Shown here: one piece after another, positions 1 through 6,134 of the stretch
Layout of the letters: every line of letters begins with the position of its first letter
Numbering within the stretch: the stretch's first letter is position 1
NCBI GenBank assembly: GCA_947311265.1
Contig: CAMZKQ010000055.1
Coordinates: 1 to 7,885, forward strand
Direction of reading: 5' to 3'
From: an uncultured Chlorobiota bacterium
GTDB lineage: Bacteria; Bacteroidota; Bacteroidia; Bacteroidales; JAADGE01
DNA: 7,885 nucleotides
Position numbers and translations under genes: made by a program
Notes under the pieces: generated by a model
What the model saw: only the letters and a program-made list of their open reading frames with translations
Database searches by the model: none
Told to the model about the DNA's origin: nothing

Positions 1-2443
1 CATTCCGCAAACGTTTACTTACGAGCTACCCGAACATTTGCAAAGCAAAGTAAAAGTAGGCATGCGAGCCGCCATTCAGTTTGGTCGAAAGAAAATTTAC
101 ACAGGGGTAGTTCGCCAGTTACACAACAAAAAACCAGCCTATAAAATAAAACCAATAAGCTCACTACTAGATGAGTTTCCAGTAATCACCCCAACCATGT
201 TTGAGTTTTGGGACTGGCTTGCTAGCTACTACATGTGTACCGTTGGCGAAGTATTTAAAGCCGCACTACCCTCCGGAATGAAACCCGAAAGCAGCACCGA
301 GCTTATTTTAAAACCACTTGATGAGAATGTAAAACTGTCTGAAAAAGAGCAAGCTATAATAAGTGTTTTTAATAATGAAAAAAAAGTAAGTATCGCCAAA
401 TTAGCAGGTCTGTTAGATTGGAACCCTTTACCAACGGTAAAAAAACTACTCGATAAAAATATCCTATCCGCCTCGGAATATATTAAGAACGAGTACAAAG
501 AAAAACAGGAAGTCTATATCAGCCTTTCTGCCGAATATAGCTCTGAAACAGAGCTAGTCTTTATGCTAGACCAGCTAAAAAATGCACCAGCACAAAGCAA
601 ATTACTAATGGATTTTCTTTACCTCTCCAAATACGGTAGCCAAAAAGATAAAAAATTAAATCCAGCTCCGGAGATTAAAAGAACAGATTTACTTGAGTAT
701 TCGCAGGCATCTACTGCAACACTTTTGGCACTGCAAAAAAGGAATTTCCTGAAAAGTGAAAAAAAATCTGCCGGAAGGCTTGGTAAAGCCTTTTTAGGAA
801 AAAATAAAGCCTACGAATTGAATGAATTTCAGCAAGTGGCTTATCAGTCTATCACATCTCAATTTGAAAAAAAAGACACCATTTTACTGCACGGTGTTAC
901 ATCGAGTGGGAAAACAGAAATCTACATAAAACTAATTCAAGAGCAACTTGATGCCAAAAAACAAGTCCTCTACCTACTGCCCGAAATTGCACTTACTTCG
1001 CAGATTATCAATCGCCTATCGGCGATATTTGGGAGCAAAACGGGTATCTACCACTCTAAATTTAGCGATGCTGAGCGGGTTGAAACTTGGAACGGACTTT
1101 ATGCCCAAAACAAATTAAATCCAGAGGCAAATATTATTTTGGGCGTTCGCTCATCAGTCTTTTTGCCGTTTACTAATTTGGGTTTGATAATTGTAGATGA
1201 AGAGCACGAAAATACCTATAAACAGCACAGCCCAGCACCACGCTATAATGCCAGAGATGCCGCCATTGTTTTAGCAAAACTGCATGGAGCAAAAGTGCTG
1301 CTAGGTACTGCAACACCATCGTTAGAATCCTATTTGAATGCCAAAAAAGGAAAATTTGGCTTGGTCGAGCTTTTTTACCGTCATGCCGAGGTCGAACTGC
1401 CTAAAATAATTACGGCAGATATAAAAACGGCACGGCACAGAAAGCAACTCAAAGGTAATTTTACGCCAGAACTAATTCAGCACATAAACGAAGCACTAGG
1501 CAATGGAGAACAAATTATTTTGTTCCAAAATAGACGAGGATTTTCGCCTTATACCGAGTGCAAAACTTGCGGACATATCCCCTACTGCGAGCATTGCGAT
1601 GTAAGCCTTACCTACCACAAACACAACGCACAACTCACTTGCCATTACTGCGGATATGCCACTCCTGCTGGCATTACATGCCAGGCCTGTGGCGATGCTG
1701 CTATGGCATTTAAAGGCTTAGGCACAGAAAAAATTGAAGATCAAACTGCCGAACTTTTCCCAACAGCAAAAGTGGCCAGAATGGATTTAGATAGTACCCG
1801 TTCTAAAAAAGCATTCACTAAAATAATATCTGATTTTGAAAATAATGTAACTCAAATTTTAATCGGTACACAAATGGTTTCCAAGGGATTAGATTTTGGA
1901 AATGTAACAATAGTAGGTATTATGAATGCCGATAGTTTGCTAAATTATCCTGATTTTAGGGCTTTTGAGCGAACGTTTCAGCTGCTTACCCAAGTGAGTG
2001 GCAGGGCAGGACGGCGGAAAAAACGAGGCACTGTTATTTTGCAAACCTCATCGCCTAAGCATAAGGTTATCAATCAAATCATTAAGGGCAATTATTATGA
2101 TTTTTTTGCCATGGAAATTGAAGAGCGACAACAGTATAAATATCCGCCATACTATAGGCTAATTAGGCTTACACTAAAGCATAAAAAAAGTGTTGTGCTA
2201 GATGCTGCCGCAGATAGAGCTGCCAGTTTATTGCGTTCTACTTTTGGTAGCCGAATTTTGGGTCCCGAGTATCCTGATATTTCAAGAATACAGAATTGGT
2301 ATTTAAAAAATATCCTTATAAAAATTGAAAAGCAAAGCTCGGCGGTAAAAGCAAAACAATTAATAATTGAGATTATTGATATTTTACGTTCCGAAGAGCG
2401 TTTTAAATACGTAAAATTTATTGCAGATGTGGACCCTTTTTAA
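1..2443 (+). CDS. priA: Primosomal protein N' (PriA), replication-restart 3'-5' DNA helicase, 5' end missing
   Basis: PriA recognises stalled or repaired replication forks and reloads the replisome. 813 residues are present, counting the codon at nt 2 as residue 1. The frame is open to the left edge and the first residues (IPQTFTYELPEH) match the start of the PriA 3'-DNA-binding domain, so the true start lies outside, probably only 10-15 codons away; the TTG at nt 38 is not the start. Visible in order: N-terminal DNA-binding domain and winged-helix linker (about 1-260), Walker A GVTSSGKT (298-305), Walker B DEEH (399-402), a zinc-binding insert with all eight cysteines in CxxC pairs (520/523, 529/532, 547/550, 560/563), helicase motif GTQMVSKGLDFG, motif VI QVSGRAGR (664-671), and the C-terminal domain. 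Nothing suggests an inactive copy. The gene ends 53 bp from the convergent pcm stop. The family call is secure; only the left boundary is unknown. Confidence 0.97.
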   Translation, partial: IPQTFTYELPEHLQSKVKVGMRAAIQFGRKKIYTGVVRQLHNKKPAYKIKPISSLLDEFPVITPTMFEFWDWLASYYMCTVGEVFKAALPSGMKPESSTELILKPLDENVKLSEKEQAIISVFNNEKKVSIAKLAGLLDWNPLPTVKKLLDKNILSASEYIKNEYKEKQEVYISLSAEYSSETELVFMLDQLKNAPAQSKLLMDFLYLSKYGSQKDKKLNPAPEIKRTDLLEYSQASTATLLALQKRNFLKSEKKSAGRLGKAFLGKNKAYELNEFQQVAYQSITSQFEKKDTILLHGVTSSGKTEIYIKLIQEQLDAKKQVLYLLPEIALTSQIINRLSAIFGSKTGIYHSKFSDAERVETWNGLYAQNKLNPEANIILGVRSSVFLPFTNLGLIIVDEEHENTYKQHSPAPRYNARDAAIVLAKLHGAKVLLGTATPSLESYLNAKKGKFGLVELFYRHAEVELPKIITADIKTARHRKQLKGNFTPELIQHINEALGNGEQIILFQNRRGFSPYTECKTCGHIPYCEHCDVSLTYHKHNAQLTCHYCGYATPAGITCQACGDAAMAFKGLGTEKIEDQTAELFPTAKVARMDLDSTRSKKAFTKIISDFENNVTQILIGTQMVSKGLDFGNVTIVGIMNADSLLNYPDFRAFERTFQLLTQVSGRAGRRKKRGTVILQTSSPKHKVINQIIKGNYYDFFAMEIEERQQYKYPPYYRLIRLTLKHKKSVVLDAAADRAASLLRSTFGSRILGPEYPDISRIQNWYLKNILIKIEKQSSAVKAKQLIIEIIDILRSEERFKYVKFIADVDPF

Positions 2444-2466
2444 TTAGTTTTATTAAATTATAATGT

Positions 2467-2502
2467 GTTTAAAAATAGTCTGTTAGTATTTTATTTTTAA
2501 AC
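2467..2502. terminator. AT-rich inverted repeat between converging priA and pcm, weak terminator candidate
   Basis: A perfect 11-bp inverted repeat, GTTTAAAAATA (2467-2477) and TATTTTTAAAC (2492-2502), encloses a 14-nt loop. It lies just after the priA stop, and its right arm includes the last codon and stop of pcm. Its position between two convergent genes fits a shared terminator. However, the stem contains only one G-C pair per arm end and no clean T-tract follows, so it may be only a weak terminator or a by-product of AT-rich sequence. Confidence 0.35.
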
Positions 2503-3138
2503 TTTACCTTTAAGCATTGGGACAAATGCAAAGTTGCCAAAATCGGTGTACTCAAATTCTGTTTCAGAAACTTTAATTCCGGCAATCATTTTTTGAGCTT
2601 TACCGCCATTTACTGGGATTACAATTGTCCCCCCCATTTTTAGTTGCTCTTTTAAAGCCTGTGGAATGTGAGGTGCACCTGCAGTAATTATAATCTTATC
2701 GAAAGGGCCATAAGTGGGCATGCCTAAAAAGCCATCACCAAAAAAGCAATAAGGGGCATAGCCCAACTGCGTAAGCCGTTTTTGTGCCGAGAGGTACAGT
2801 ACCTTGTGCCGTTCGATGGTAAATACTTTTGCCCCCATTTCTAGCAAAACTGCCGATTGATAGCCAGAGCCAGTACCTATTTCTAACACCTTTTCTTTGG
2901 GCTGCACATCTAGCAGCATGGTCTGGAAAGCAACCGTAAATGGCTGCGAGATAGTCTGTTCTGCACCAATAGGAAAAGCATTGTCCTGATAAGCACGTTC
3001 GTCGAAACCCTTTGGCATAAAAAAATGACGAGGGATATTTAGCATGGCTTGTAAAACTCGCTCATCGGAGATGCCTTTATTGCGTATTTTTTCGATAAGG
3101 CGGGCACGCATACCTTTGTGCCTAAGCGTATCAACCAT
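2497..3138 (-). CDS. pcm: Protein-L-isoaspartate O-methyltransferase
   Basis: This cytosolic repair enzyme transfers a methyl group from S-adenosylmethionine to isoaspartyl residues formed by ageing of Asn and Asp, starting their reconversion to normal Asp. The 213 residues are full length for the bacterial family. Visible are the substrate-site motif QTISQPF (61-67, with the conserved Ser64), the SAM-binding motif I EIGTGSGYQ (86-94), the acidic end of strand 2 at IER (Glu109), GDG (134-136), ITAGAP (151-156) and the usual C-terminal FVPMLKG (205-211). The ATG at 3136-3138 is chosen because the N-terminus (DTLRHKGMRARLIEKI) begins where the family does, with almost no extra residues. It converges on priA and diverges from rpoD. 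A TACCTTTG element about 36 bp upstream of the ATG is a plausible promoter. In many proteobacteria pcm sits beside surE and rpoS; here it sits beside the primary sigma gene, which may be coincidence. Confidence 0.95.
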   Translation of the reverse strand: MVDTLRHKGMRARLIEKIRNKGISDERVLQAMLNIPRHFFMPKGFDERAYQDNAFPIGAEQTISQPFTVAFQTMLLDVQPKEKVLEIGTGSGYQSAVLLEMGAKVFTIERHKVLYLSAQKRLTQLGYAPYCFFGDGFLGMPTYGPFDKIIITAGAPHIPQALKEQLKMGGTIVIPVNGGKAQKMIAGIKVSETEFEYTDFGNFAFVPMLKGKV

Positions 3139-3141
3139 AGG

Positions 3142-3149
3142 TAAATTTG
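3142..3149 (+). promoter_or_regulatory. Possible distal rightward promoter toward rpoD, TAAATTTG
   Basis: TAAATTTG matches TAnnTTTG exactly, and a TTG (3116-3118, within TTTG 3115-3118 at the start of the pcm coding region) sits 23 bp upstream, the long end of the accepted spacing. If used, it would transcribe the whole intergenic region into rpoD with a leader of nearly 380 nt, overlapping pcm transcription in antisense at its beginning. This is a sequence match only and could be chance. Confidence 0.25.
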
Positions 3150-3173
3150 TTGTAGTTTGTCTAGTTTTTGCTA

Positions 3174-3181
3174 CAAAGGTA
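3174..3181 (-). promoter_or_regulatory. Probable pcm promoter, -7 element TACCTTTG
   Basis: On the minus strand this reads TACCTTTG, an exact match to the Bacteroidota -7 consensus TAnnTTTG. It lies 35 bp upstream of the pcm ATG, which would give a leader of about 25-30 nt. The matching -33 TTG is not found at 17-23 bp; only a T-run is present about 20 bp upstream, so the promoter is incomplete by consensus. An 8-bp degenerate match can occur by chance in AT-rich sequence; its location is the main support. Confidence 0.5.
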
Positions 3182-3245
3182 TTATTTTGAAACGTTATTG
3201 AAAAAAATATCTAAAAATAATAGCAAGAGTGAAAAGTAATGCATG

Positions 3246-3264
3246 TTTTACATTTTTGGTAAAA
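3246..3264. repeat. Short inverted repeat TTTTAC-7-GTAAAA
   Basis: TTTTAC (3246-3251) and GTAAAA (3259-3264) form a perfect 6-bp inverted repeat around a 7-nt loop. It directly abuts the longer nested inverted repeat to its right. Alone it would be unremarkable in such AT-rich sequence; it is listed because it forms part of a compact cluster of symmetric elements upstream of rpoD. Confidence 0.4.
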
Positions 3265-3315
3265 AAGATTGTTTTACTAAAGTTTTTTAGATTCTAAAAA
3301 TATTTAACAATCTTT
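3264..3315. repeat. Nested inverted repeats upstream of rpoD
   Basis: An outer perfect 10-bp inverted repeat, AAAGATTGTT (3264-3273) and AACAATCTTT (3306-3315), encloses an inner near-perfect palindrome TTTTTAGATTCTAAAAA (3284-3300). The centres of the two differ by only about 2.5 bp. Transcribed, it could fold as a two-tier stem with unequal internal loops (10 and 5 nt). It lies about 150 bp upstream of the proximal rpoD promoter, so it is outside the short rpoD leader. It could be a protein-binding site, a terminator-like element for transcripts crossing the region, or chance; no known family is recognised. Confidence 0.5.
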
Positions 3316-3438
3316 AACGCTTAATCTTTTATTATAGGTGTTGTGTCGTAAGTTGTTAGTATTTAGCTTGTTATGTATTGTTTTTTTATTTTTAAATTAA
3401 ATCCAAACTAAAACTAAAAGCATTGGTTATGTTTACTA

Positions 3439-3469
3439 TTGATAATTCCTATAAAAAGAAGTAACTTTG
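3439..3469 (+). promoter_or_regulatory. rpoD promoter, TTG-N20-TAACTTTG
   Basis: TTG at 3439-3441 and TAACTTTG at 3462-3469 are separated by 20 bp, a full match to the Bacteroidota primary-sigma promoter consensus (TTG at -33, TAnnTTTG at -7, spacing about 17-23). Transcription would start around 3473-3476, giving a leader of roughly 60 nt. No Shine-Dalgarno-like AGGAGG lies before the rpoD ATG; the leader is A/T-rich, which is usual in this phylum. The site implies that the sigma factor transcribes its own gene. Confidence 0.75.
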
Positions 3470-3533
3470 TAGTCCTGCTTAGAAACAATCACCTAAATAC
3501 TATTATTAATTTTCTATTTACTAAAACTGATAT

Positions 3534-4394
3534 ATGAGGCAATTAAAAATTACTAAGTCAATTACCAACAGAGAAAGTGCATCTCTGGATAAATATCTTC
3601 AAGAAATTGGAAAATACGAACTGATAACTGTTGAGGAAGAGGTGGAATTAGCACAGCGTATCCGAAAAGGCGACCAAGGGGCTATAGAAAAACTAACTCG
3701 AGCCAATTTAAGGTTTGTTGTATCGGTAGCAAAGCAGTATCAAAACCAAGGGCTTAGTTTGCCAGATTTAATAAATGAGGGCAACTTGGGGCTTATAAAA
3801 GCTGCTGAAAAATTTGACGAAACCAGAGGGTTTAAATTTATTTCCTACGCCGTTTGGTGGATTCGCCAATCCATTATGCAGGCTATCAACGAACAATCAC
3901 GAATTGTGCGTTTGCCCTTGAACCAAGTGAGCTCGCTGAGCAAGTACAATAAAGCGGTAGCTCAATTTGAGCAGAAAAACCAACGCAAGCCAACTCCTGT
4001 TGAGTTGTCTAAAATTCTTGAAGTTTCTAAAGAAAAAGTTTTAGATACCATGCGCGTTTCGGGGCGGCACGTTTCTGTTGATGCTCCATTTGTAAGTGGT
4101 GAAGACAATAGCCTACTTGATGTGCTTGATAACCCAGACTCTCCAATTGCAGACGGTGGGCTTATGATTGATTCTTTAAGGCGAGAAATTGATAGGGCAT
4201 TTTCTACACTTACCGAGCGAGAAAGGGTAATTTTGAAATTATCTTTTGGTATTGGCGAGCCTGAAATGTCGCTTGAAGAAATTGGCGATCAGTTTGGTTT
4301 AACTCGTGAGCGTGTACGCCAGATTAGAGAAAAAGCTATTCGAAGATTAAGGAATACTTCTCGAAGCAACCTCTTGAAACCGTATTTGGGATAA
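3534..4394 (+). CDS. rpoD: RNA polymerase primary sigma factor RpoD/SigA (Bacteroidota type)
   Basis: This is the housekeeping sigma-70 factor that directs RNA polymerase to most promoters. The 286 residues match the usual length in Bacteroidota, where region 1.1 is absent. Visible are region 1.2 (ASLDKYLQEIGKYELIT, about 16-32), region 2 (about 52-125) with core-binding LPDLINEGNLGLIKA and the -10-recognising segment FKFISYAVWWIRQSI (100-114), region 3 (about 126-205) including the SGEDNSLLDVLDNPDSP finger (188-204), and region 4 (about 212-280) with the -35-binding helix-turn-helix MSLEEIGDQFGLTRERVRQI (245-264). The ATG at 3534 is chosen because MRQLKITKSI is the standard N-terminus of the group. 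It diverges from pcm, has its own consensus promoter and is closed by a strong hairpin terminator, so it looks monocistronic. Key residues appear intact. Confidence 0.97.
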   Translation: MRQLKITKSITNRESASLDKYLQEIGKYELITVEEEVELAQRIRKGDQGAIEKLTRANLRFVVSVAKQYQNQGLSLPDLINEGNLGLIKAAEKFDETRGFKFISYAVWWIRQSIMQAINEQSRIVRLPLNQVSSLSKYNKAVAQFEQKNQRKPTPVELSKILEVSKEKVLDTMRVSGRHVSVDAPFVSGEDNSLLDVLDNPDSPIADGGLMIDSLRREIDRAFSTLTERERVILKLSFGIGEPEMSLEEIGDQFGLTRERVRQIREKAIRRLRNTSRSNLLKPYLG

Positions 4395-4408
4395 GATTTA
4401 TAATTAAT

Positions 4409-4441
4409 AAAAAAGCCTCTGTATTATCAGAGGCTTTTTTT
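4409..4441. terminator. Bidirectional intrinsic terminator between rpoD and ppa
   Basis: GCCTCTG (4415-4421) pairs with CAGAGGC (4428-4434) across a TATTAT loop. The stem is extended by the A-run on the left (4409-4414) and the T-run on the right (4435-4440), giving up to 13 bp. A-runs upstream and T-runs downstream make it a rho-independent terminator in both directions. It sits exactly between the convergent stops of rpoD (4392-4394) and ppa (4446-4448). Confidence 0.92.
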
Positions 4442-4445
4442 GTAT

Positions 4446-5108
4446 CTACTCAAAAAGTACATTTTCGATATACTGCCTATAGTCTTTCATCGAGCGGTTT
4501 ATTAAATCATGGGCTTCTTTTAAAGAGTAAATATGTGTAATTTCGCATTGTTCTCTGGCGGTTCCAGGCATGTCTTTGTAAGTTAAAAAGTAGTGGCGTA
4601 ACCTGTCCACGACACCTTGTGGGATTTCCGAAATGTCTTTATAATTGCCATAAAGGGCATCGCCTTTTAGTACGGCTATTATTTTATCGTCCGCCTCGTT
4701 GCCATCAATCATTCGGAAACCGCCTATTGGGCGGGCTTGTACCAAGATGTCGCCATGGGTGATTTCCTTTTCTGTAAGTAGGCAAATGTCTAGCGGGTCG
4801 CCATCGCCTACAATTTCTGGGCGTTTTAGTATTTTTTGACTTTTTTCGGCCACTAGTTTTCCGCAGTAGGTTTGTGGGATAAAACCGTAAAGTGCTGGCA
4901 GAATGCTCGAAAATTTTTGCGGTCGGTCGATGGTAAGGTAACCACTGGCTTTATCAATTTCGTACTTTACGGTATCCGTAGGTACCATTTCTATAAATGC
5001 AGTGAGTATATTTGGCGATTTTTCGCCAATTTCAATCCCATGCCATGGGTGCGATTTGTACCGTAGCCCCATCAATTTCCCTATTGGGTCAATCATCTTT
5101 TTTGCCAT
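4446..5108 (-). CDS. ppa: Inorganic pyrophosphatase (family I, soluble)
   Basis: Ppa hydrolyses pyrophosphate from nucleotide, DNA, RNA and aminoacyl-tRNA synthesis to phosphate, pulling these reactions forward in the cytosol. The 220 residues are longer than the roughly 175-residue E. coli enzyme, with an extra N-terminal segment and insertions. The active site is complete by comparison with E. coli: Lys48 and Glu50 (KYE), Arg62, Tyr74 in YGFIPQT, the signature DGDPLDI with Asp102/104/107, Asp135, Asp140 and Lys142 (spacing identical to E. coli D97, D102, K104), and Tyr177-Lys178. The ATG at 5106-5108 gives MAKKMIDPIGKL; no nearer conserved start is evident. It lies 41 bp downstream of the TerC-family gene on the same strand with no TAnnTTTG promoter in the gap, so read-through from that gene is likely. 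The hairpin at 4409-4441 ends the transcript. Confidence 0.95.
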   Translation of the reverse strand: MAKKMIDPIGKLMGLRYKSHPWHGIEIGEKSPNILTAFIEMVPTDTVKYEIDKASGYLTIDRPQKFSSILPALYGFIPQTYCGKLVAEKSQKILKRPEIVGDGDPLDICLLTEKEITHGDILVQARPIGGFRMIDGNEADDKIIAVLKGDALYGNYKDISEIPQGVVDRLRHYFLTYKDMPGTAREQCEITHIYSLKEAHDLINRSMKDYRQYIENVLFE

Positions 5109-5149
5109 ATCTTATATTTTATGAATTTTAGGTTTGTTTTGTAAACCAG

Positions 5150-5992
5150 CTATTCGTTTTTATTAGCTTCTTTTTTTTTATTTTTTTGCTCAACTGCATC
5201 TGCCAAATAAGGGTTTTGCAAGGCGGCTTTTTGTTGTTTTTCTTTTGTTAATTTTTTCTGATACTTGCCTTGTACTACATCAATGATTACCAAAATCCCA
5301 ATAATGAAGTAGAAGGTGGTTTTGTTCATTGCTGTAATTTCGCTTCCAAATAATTTTAGGTGAGATAAATGCCCAGCTTCGGTAAGCAACATTATCCCGA
5401 CAAGGAAAAGTATAAATAGTCCTAAGACTTCGTACATTCTATTTTTTTGTAGGAAAGCAGATACTTTTTCTGCCAACCATATCATAATTACACCGCCAAT
5501 TATTATTGCGACAACCATTACCCACATTACTTTTGTAAGTGCCATGGCACTTAATATTGAGTCGGCAGAAAAGACGACATTCATAACCACAATAAGCGTA
5601 ATTATTTTGCCTAGCGATTGTTGCTTTTTTTCTTCATTTGGTGTTGTATGGTCTTCGAGCGAAATCATGTGCCAAATTTCTTTCATGGCAGTATAGATGA
5701 TAAAACCACCACCCACGTATATAATTACGGTGTGTACGCTCATACTAAATTCTATAAAACTAGTTTCTAAATGCCAAAAAGGGTCTTGGAAAAGCTCGGT
5801 TAGTTTTACCAGTGCAAAGAGTAAGCCTATGCGTAAAAATATGGCTAAACCAATGCCTAGCTTTCGCACTAGTGCTTGTTTTTCGGGTGGTGCATTTTTA
5901 GATTCTAAGGAAATATATAGTAAATTATCGATGCCCAAAACTGCTTGTAGCAAGATGAGCATACCTAGGGTCATAAAATTATCTATTGTCAT
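5150..5992 (-). CDS. TerC-family integral membrane protein, probable metal-ion (Mn2+) exporter
   Basis: TerC-family proteins are inner-membrane proteins; characterised members (Alx, YkoY, MeeF/MeeY) export manganese, and others are linked to tellurite resistance. The 280 residues show about seven hydrophobic segments: roughly 8-29, 45-66, 85-105, 129-152, 155-175, 186-205 and 225-242. The acidic intramembrane motifs of the family are present: LQAVLGIDNLLYISL with Asp22-Asn23 in helix 1, and NVVFSADSILSAMALT with Asp144 in helix 4, plus GGGFIIYTAMKEI (94-106). The C-terminal tail after about 243 is very lysine-rich and should be cytoplasmic by the positive-inside rule. The ATG at 5990-5992 starts just before the first helix. 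No ter-operon neighbours are present, so a tellurite role is not supported; manganese export is a family-based inference, and the substrate is not shown by the sequence. It lies 142 bp downstream of the ABC-F gene and 41 bp upstream of ppa. Confidence 0.92.
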   Translation of the reverse strand: MTIDNFMTLGMLILLQAVLGIDNLLYISLESKNAPPEKQALVRKLGIGLAIFLRIGLLFALVKLTELFQDPFWHLETSFIEFSMSVHTVIIYVGGGFIIYTAMKEIWHMISLEDHTTPNEEKKQQSLGKIITLIVVMNVVFSADSILSAMALTKVMWVMVVAIIIGGVIMIWLAEKVSAFLQKNRMYEVLGLFILFLVGIMLLTEAGHLSHLKLFGSEITAMNKTTFYFIIGILVIIDVVQGKYQKKLTKEKQQKAALQNPYLADAVEQKNKKKEANKNE

Positions 5993-6079
5993 GCTTTTCT
6001 ATTGTTAATTATTTTAATGGCGGTTTTTTTACTGGGTAAAAATAAGGTAAATTAGTTATAAAATCTAAATATTTTTTAG

Positions 6080-6101
6080 TTAAACTTAAACCGTAGTTTA
6101 A
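6080..6101. repeat. Tandem TTAAAC plus inverted copy upstream of the TerC-family gene
   Basis: TTAAAC occurs twice in direct tandem (6080-6085, 6086-6091), followed after CGTA by its inverted copy GTTTAA (6096-6101), so the second and third units form a perfect 6-bp palindrome with a 4-nt spacer. It lies in the 142-bp gap between the ABC-F stop and the TerC-family start. It could be an operator for the TerC-family gene about 90 bp away or a weak hairpin after the ABC-F gene; no T-tract of terminator type follows on the minus strand. No TAnnTTTG promoter is seen in this gap. Confidence 0.4.
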
Positions 6102-6134
6102 AATAGCGTTTATTCTTGATATAAAAAGTGCTAG

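Larger units (their letters stand above)
3139..3533. other. 395-bp AT-rich divergent intergenic region between pcm and rpoD
   Basis: No protein-coding frame of useful length or recognisable RNA gene is seen here. It holds the rpoD promoter near its right end, a pcm-directed -7 element near its left end, a second rightward TAnnTTTG at 3142-3149, and a cluster of inverted repeats at 3246-3315. AATCTTT occurs at 3309-3315 and 3323-3329, and inverted as AAAGATT at 3264-3270. The stretch is strikingly poor in G and C compared with the flanking genes, as expected of a strong regulatory region, but no named operator is recognised. Confidence 0.7.

Noticed and set aside
229..498. 89-codon minus-strand open frame inside priA
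   Set aside because: It lies wholly inside the well-conserved priA frame and its product is low-complexity Ser/Phe-rich with no recognisable domain; a shadow frame.
1559..1690. Cysteine-rich segment as a separate small zinc-ribbon gene or insertion
   Set aside because: The eight-cysteine CxxC block is the normal zinc-binding insert of PriA.
4872..5066. 64-codon plus-strand open frame inside ppa
   Set aside because: Antisense to conserved pyrophosphatase sequence including the KYE region; no family resemblance.
5109..5149. Separate ppa promoter in the 41-bp gap after the TerC-family gene
   Set aside because: No TAnnTTTG on the minus strand in the gap; only AT-rich sequence.
5150..5992. Tellurite-resistance operon
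   Set aside because: TerC-like membrane protein is present but no TerD/TerA/TerZ stress-protein genes are adjacent; neighbours are ppa and an ABC-F gene.
5697..6008. 103-codon plus-strand open frame antisense to the TerC-family gene
   Set aside because: Mirrors the membrane-protein coding sequence; no domain and no promoter.
5993..6134. Possible yybP-ykoY manganese riboswitch before the TerC-family gene
   Set aside because: Family members are often controlled this way in other phyla, but the gap is very AT-rich and I do not see the paired GC-rich helices or conserved loops of that riboswitch.
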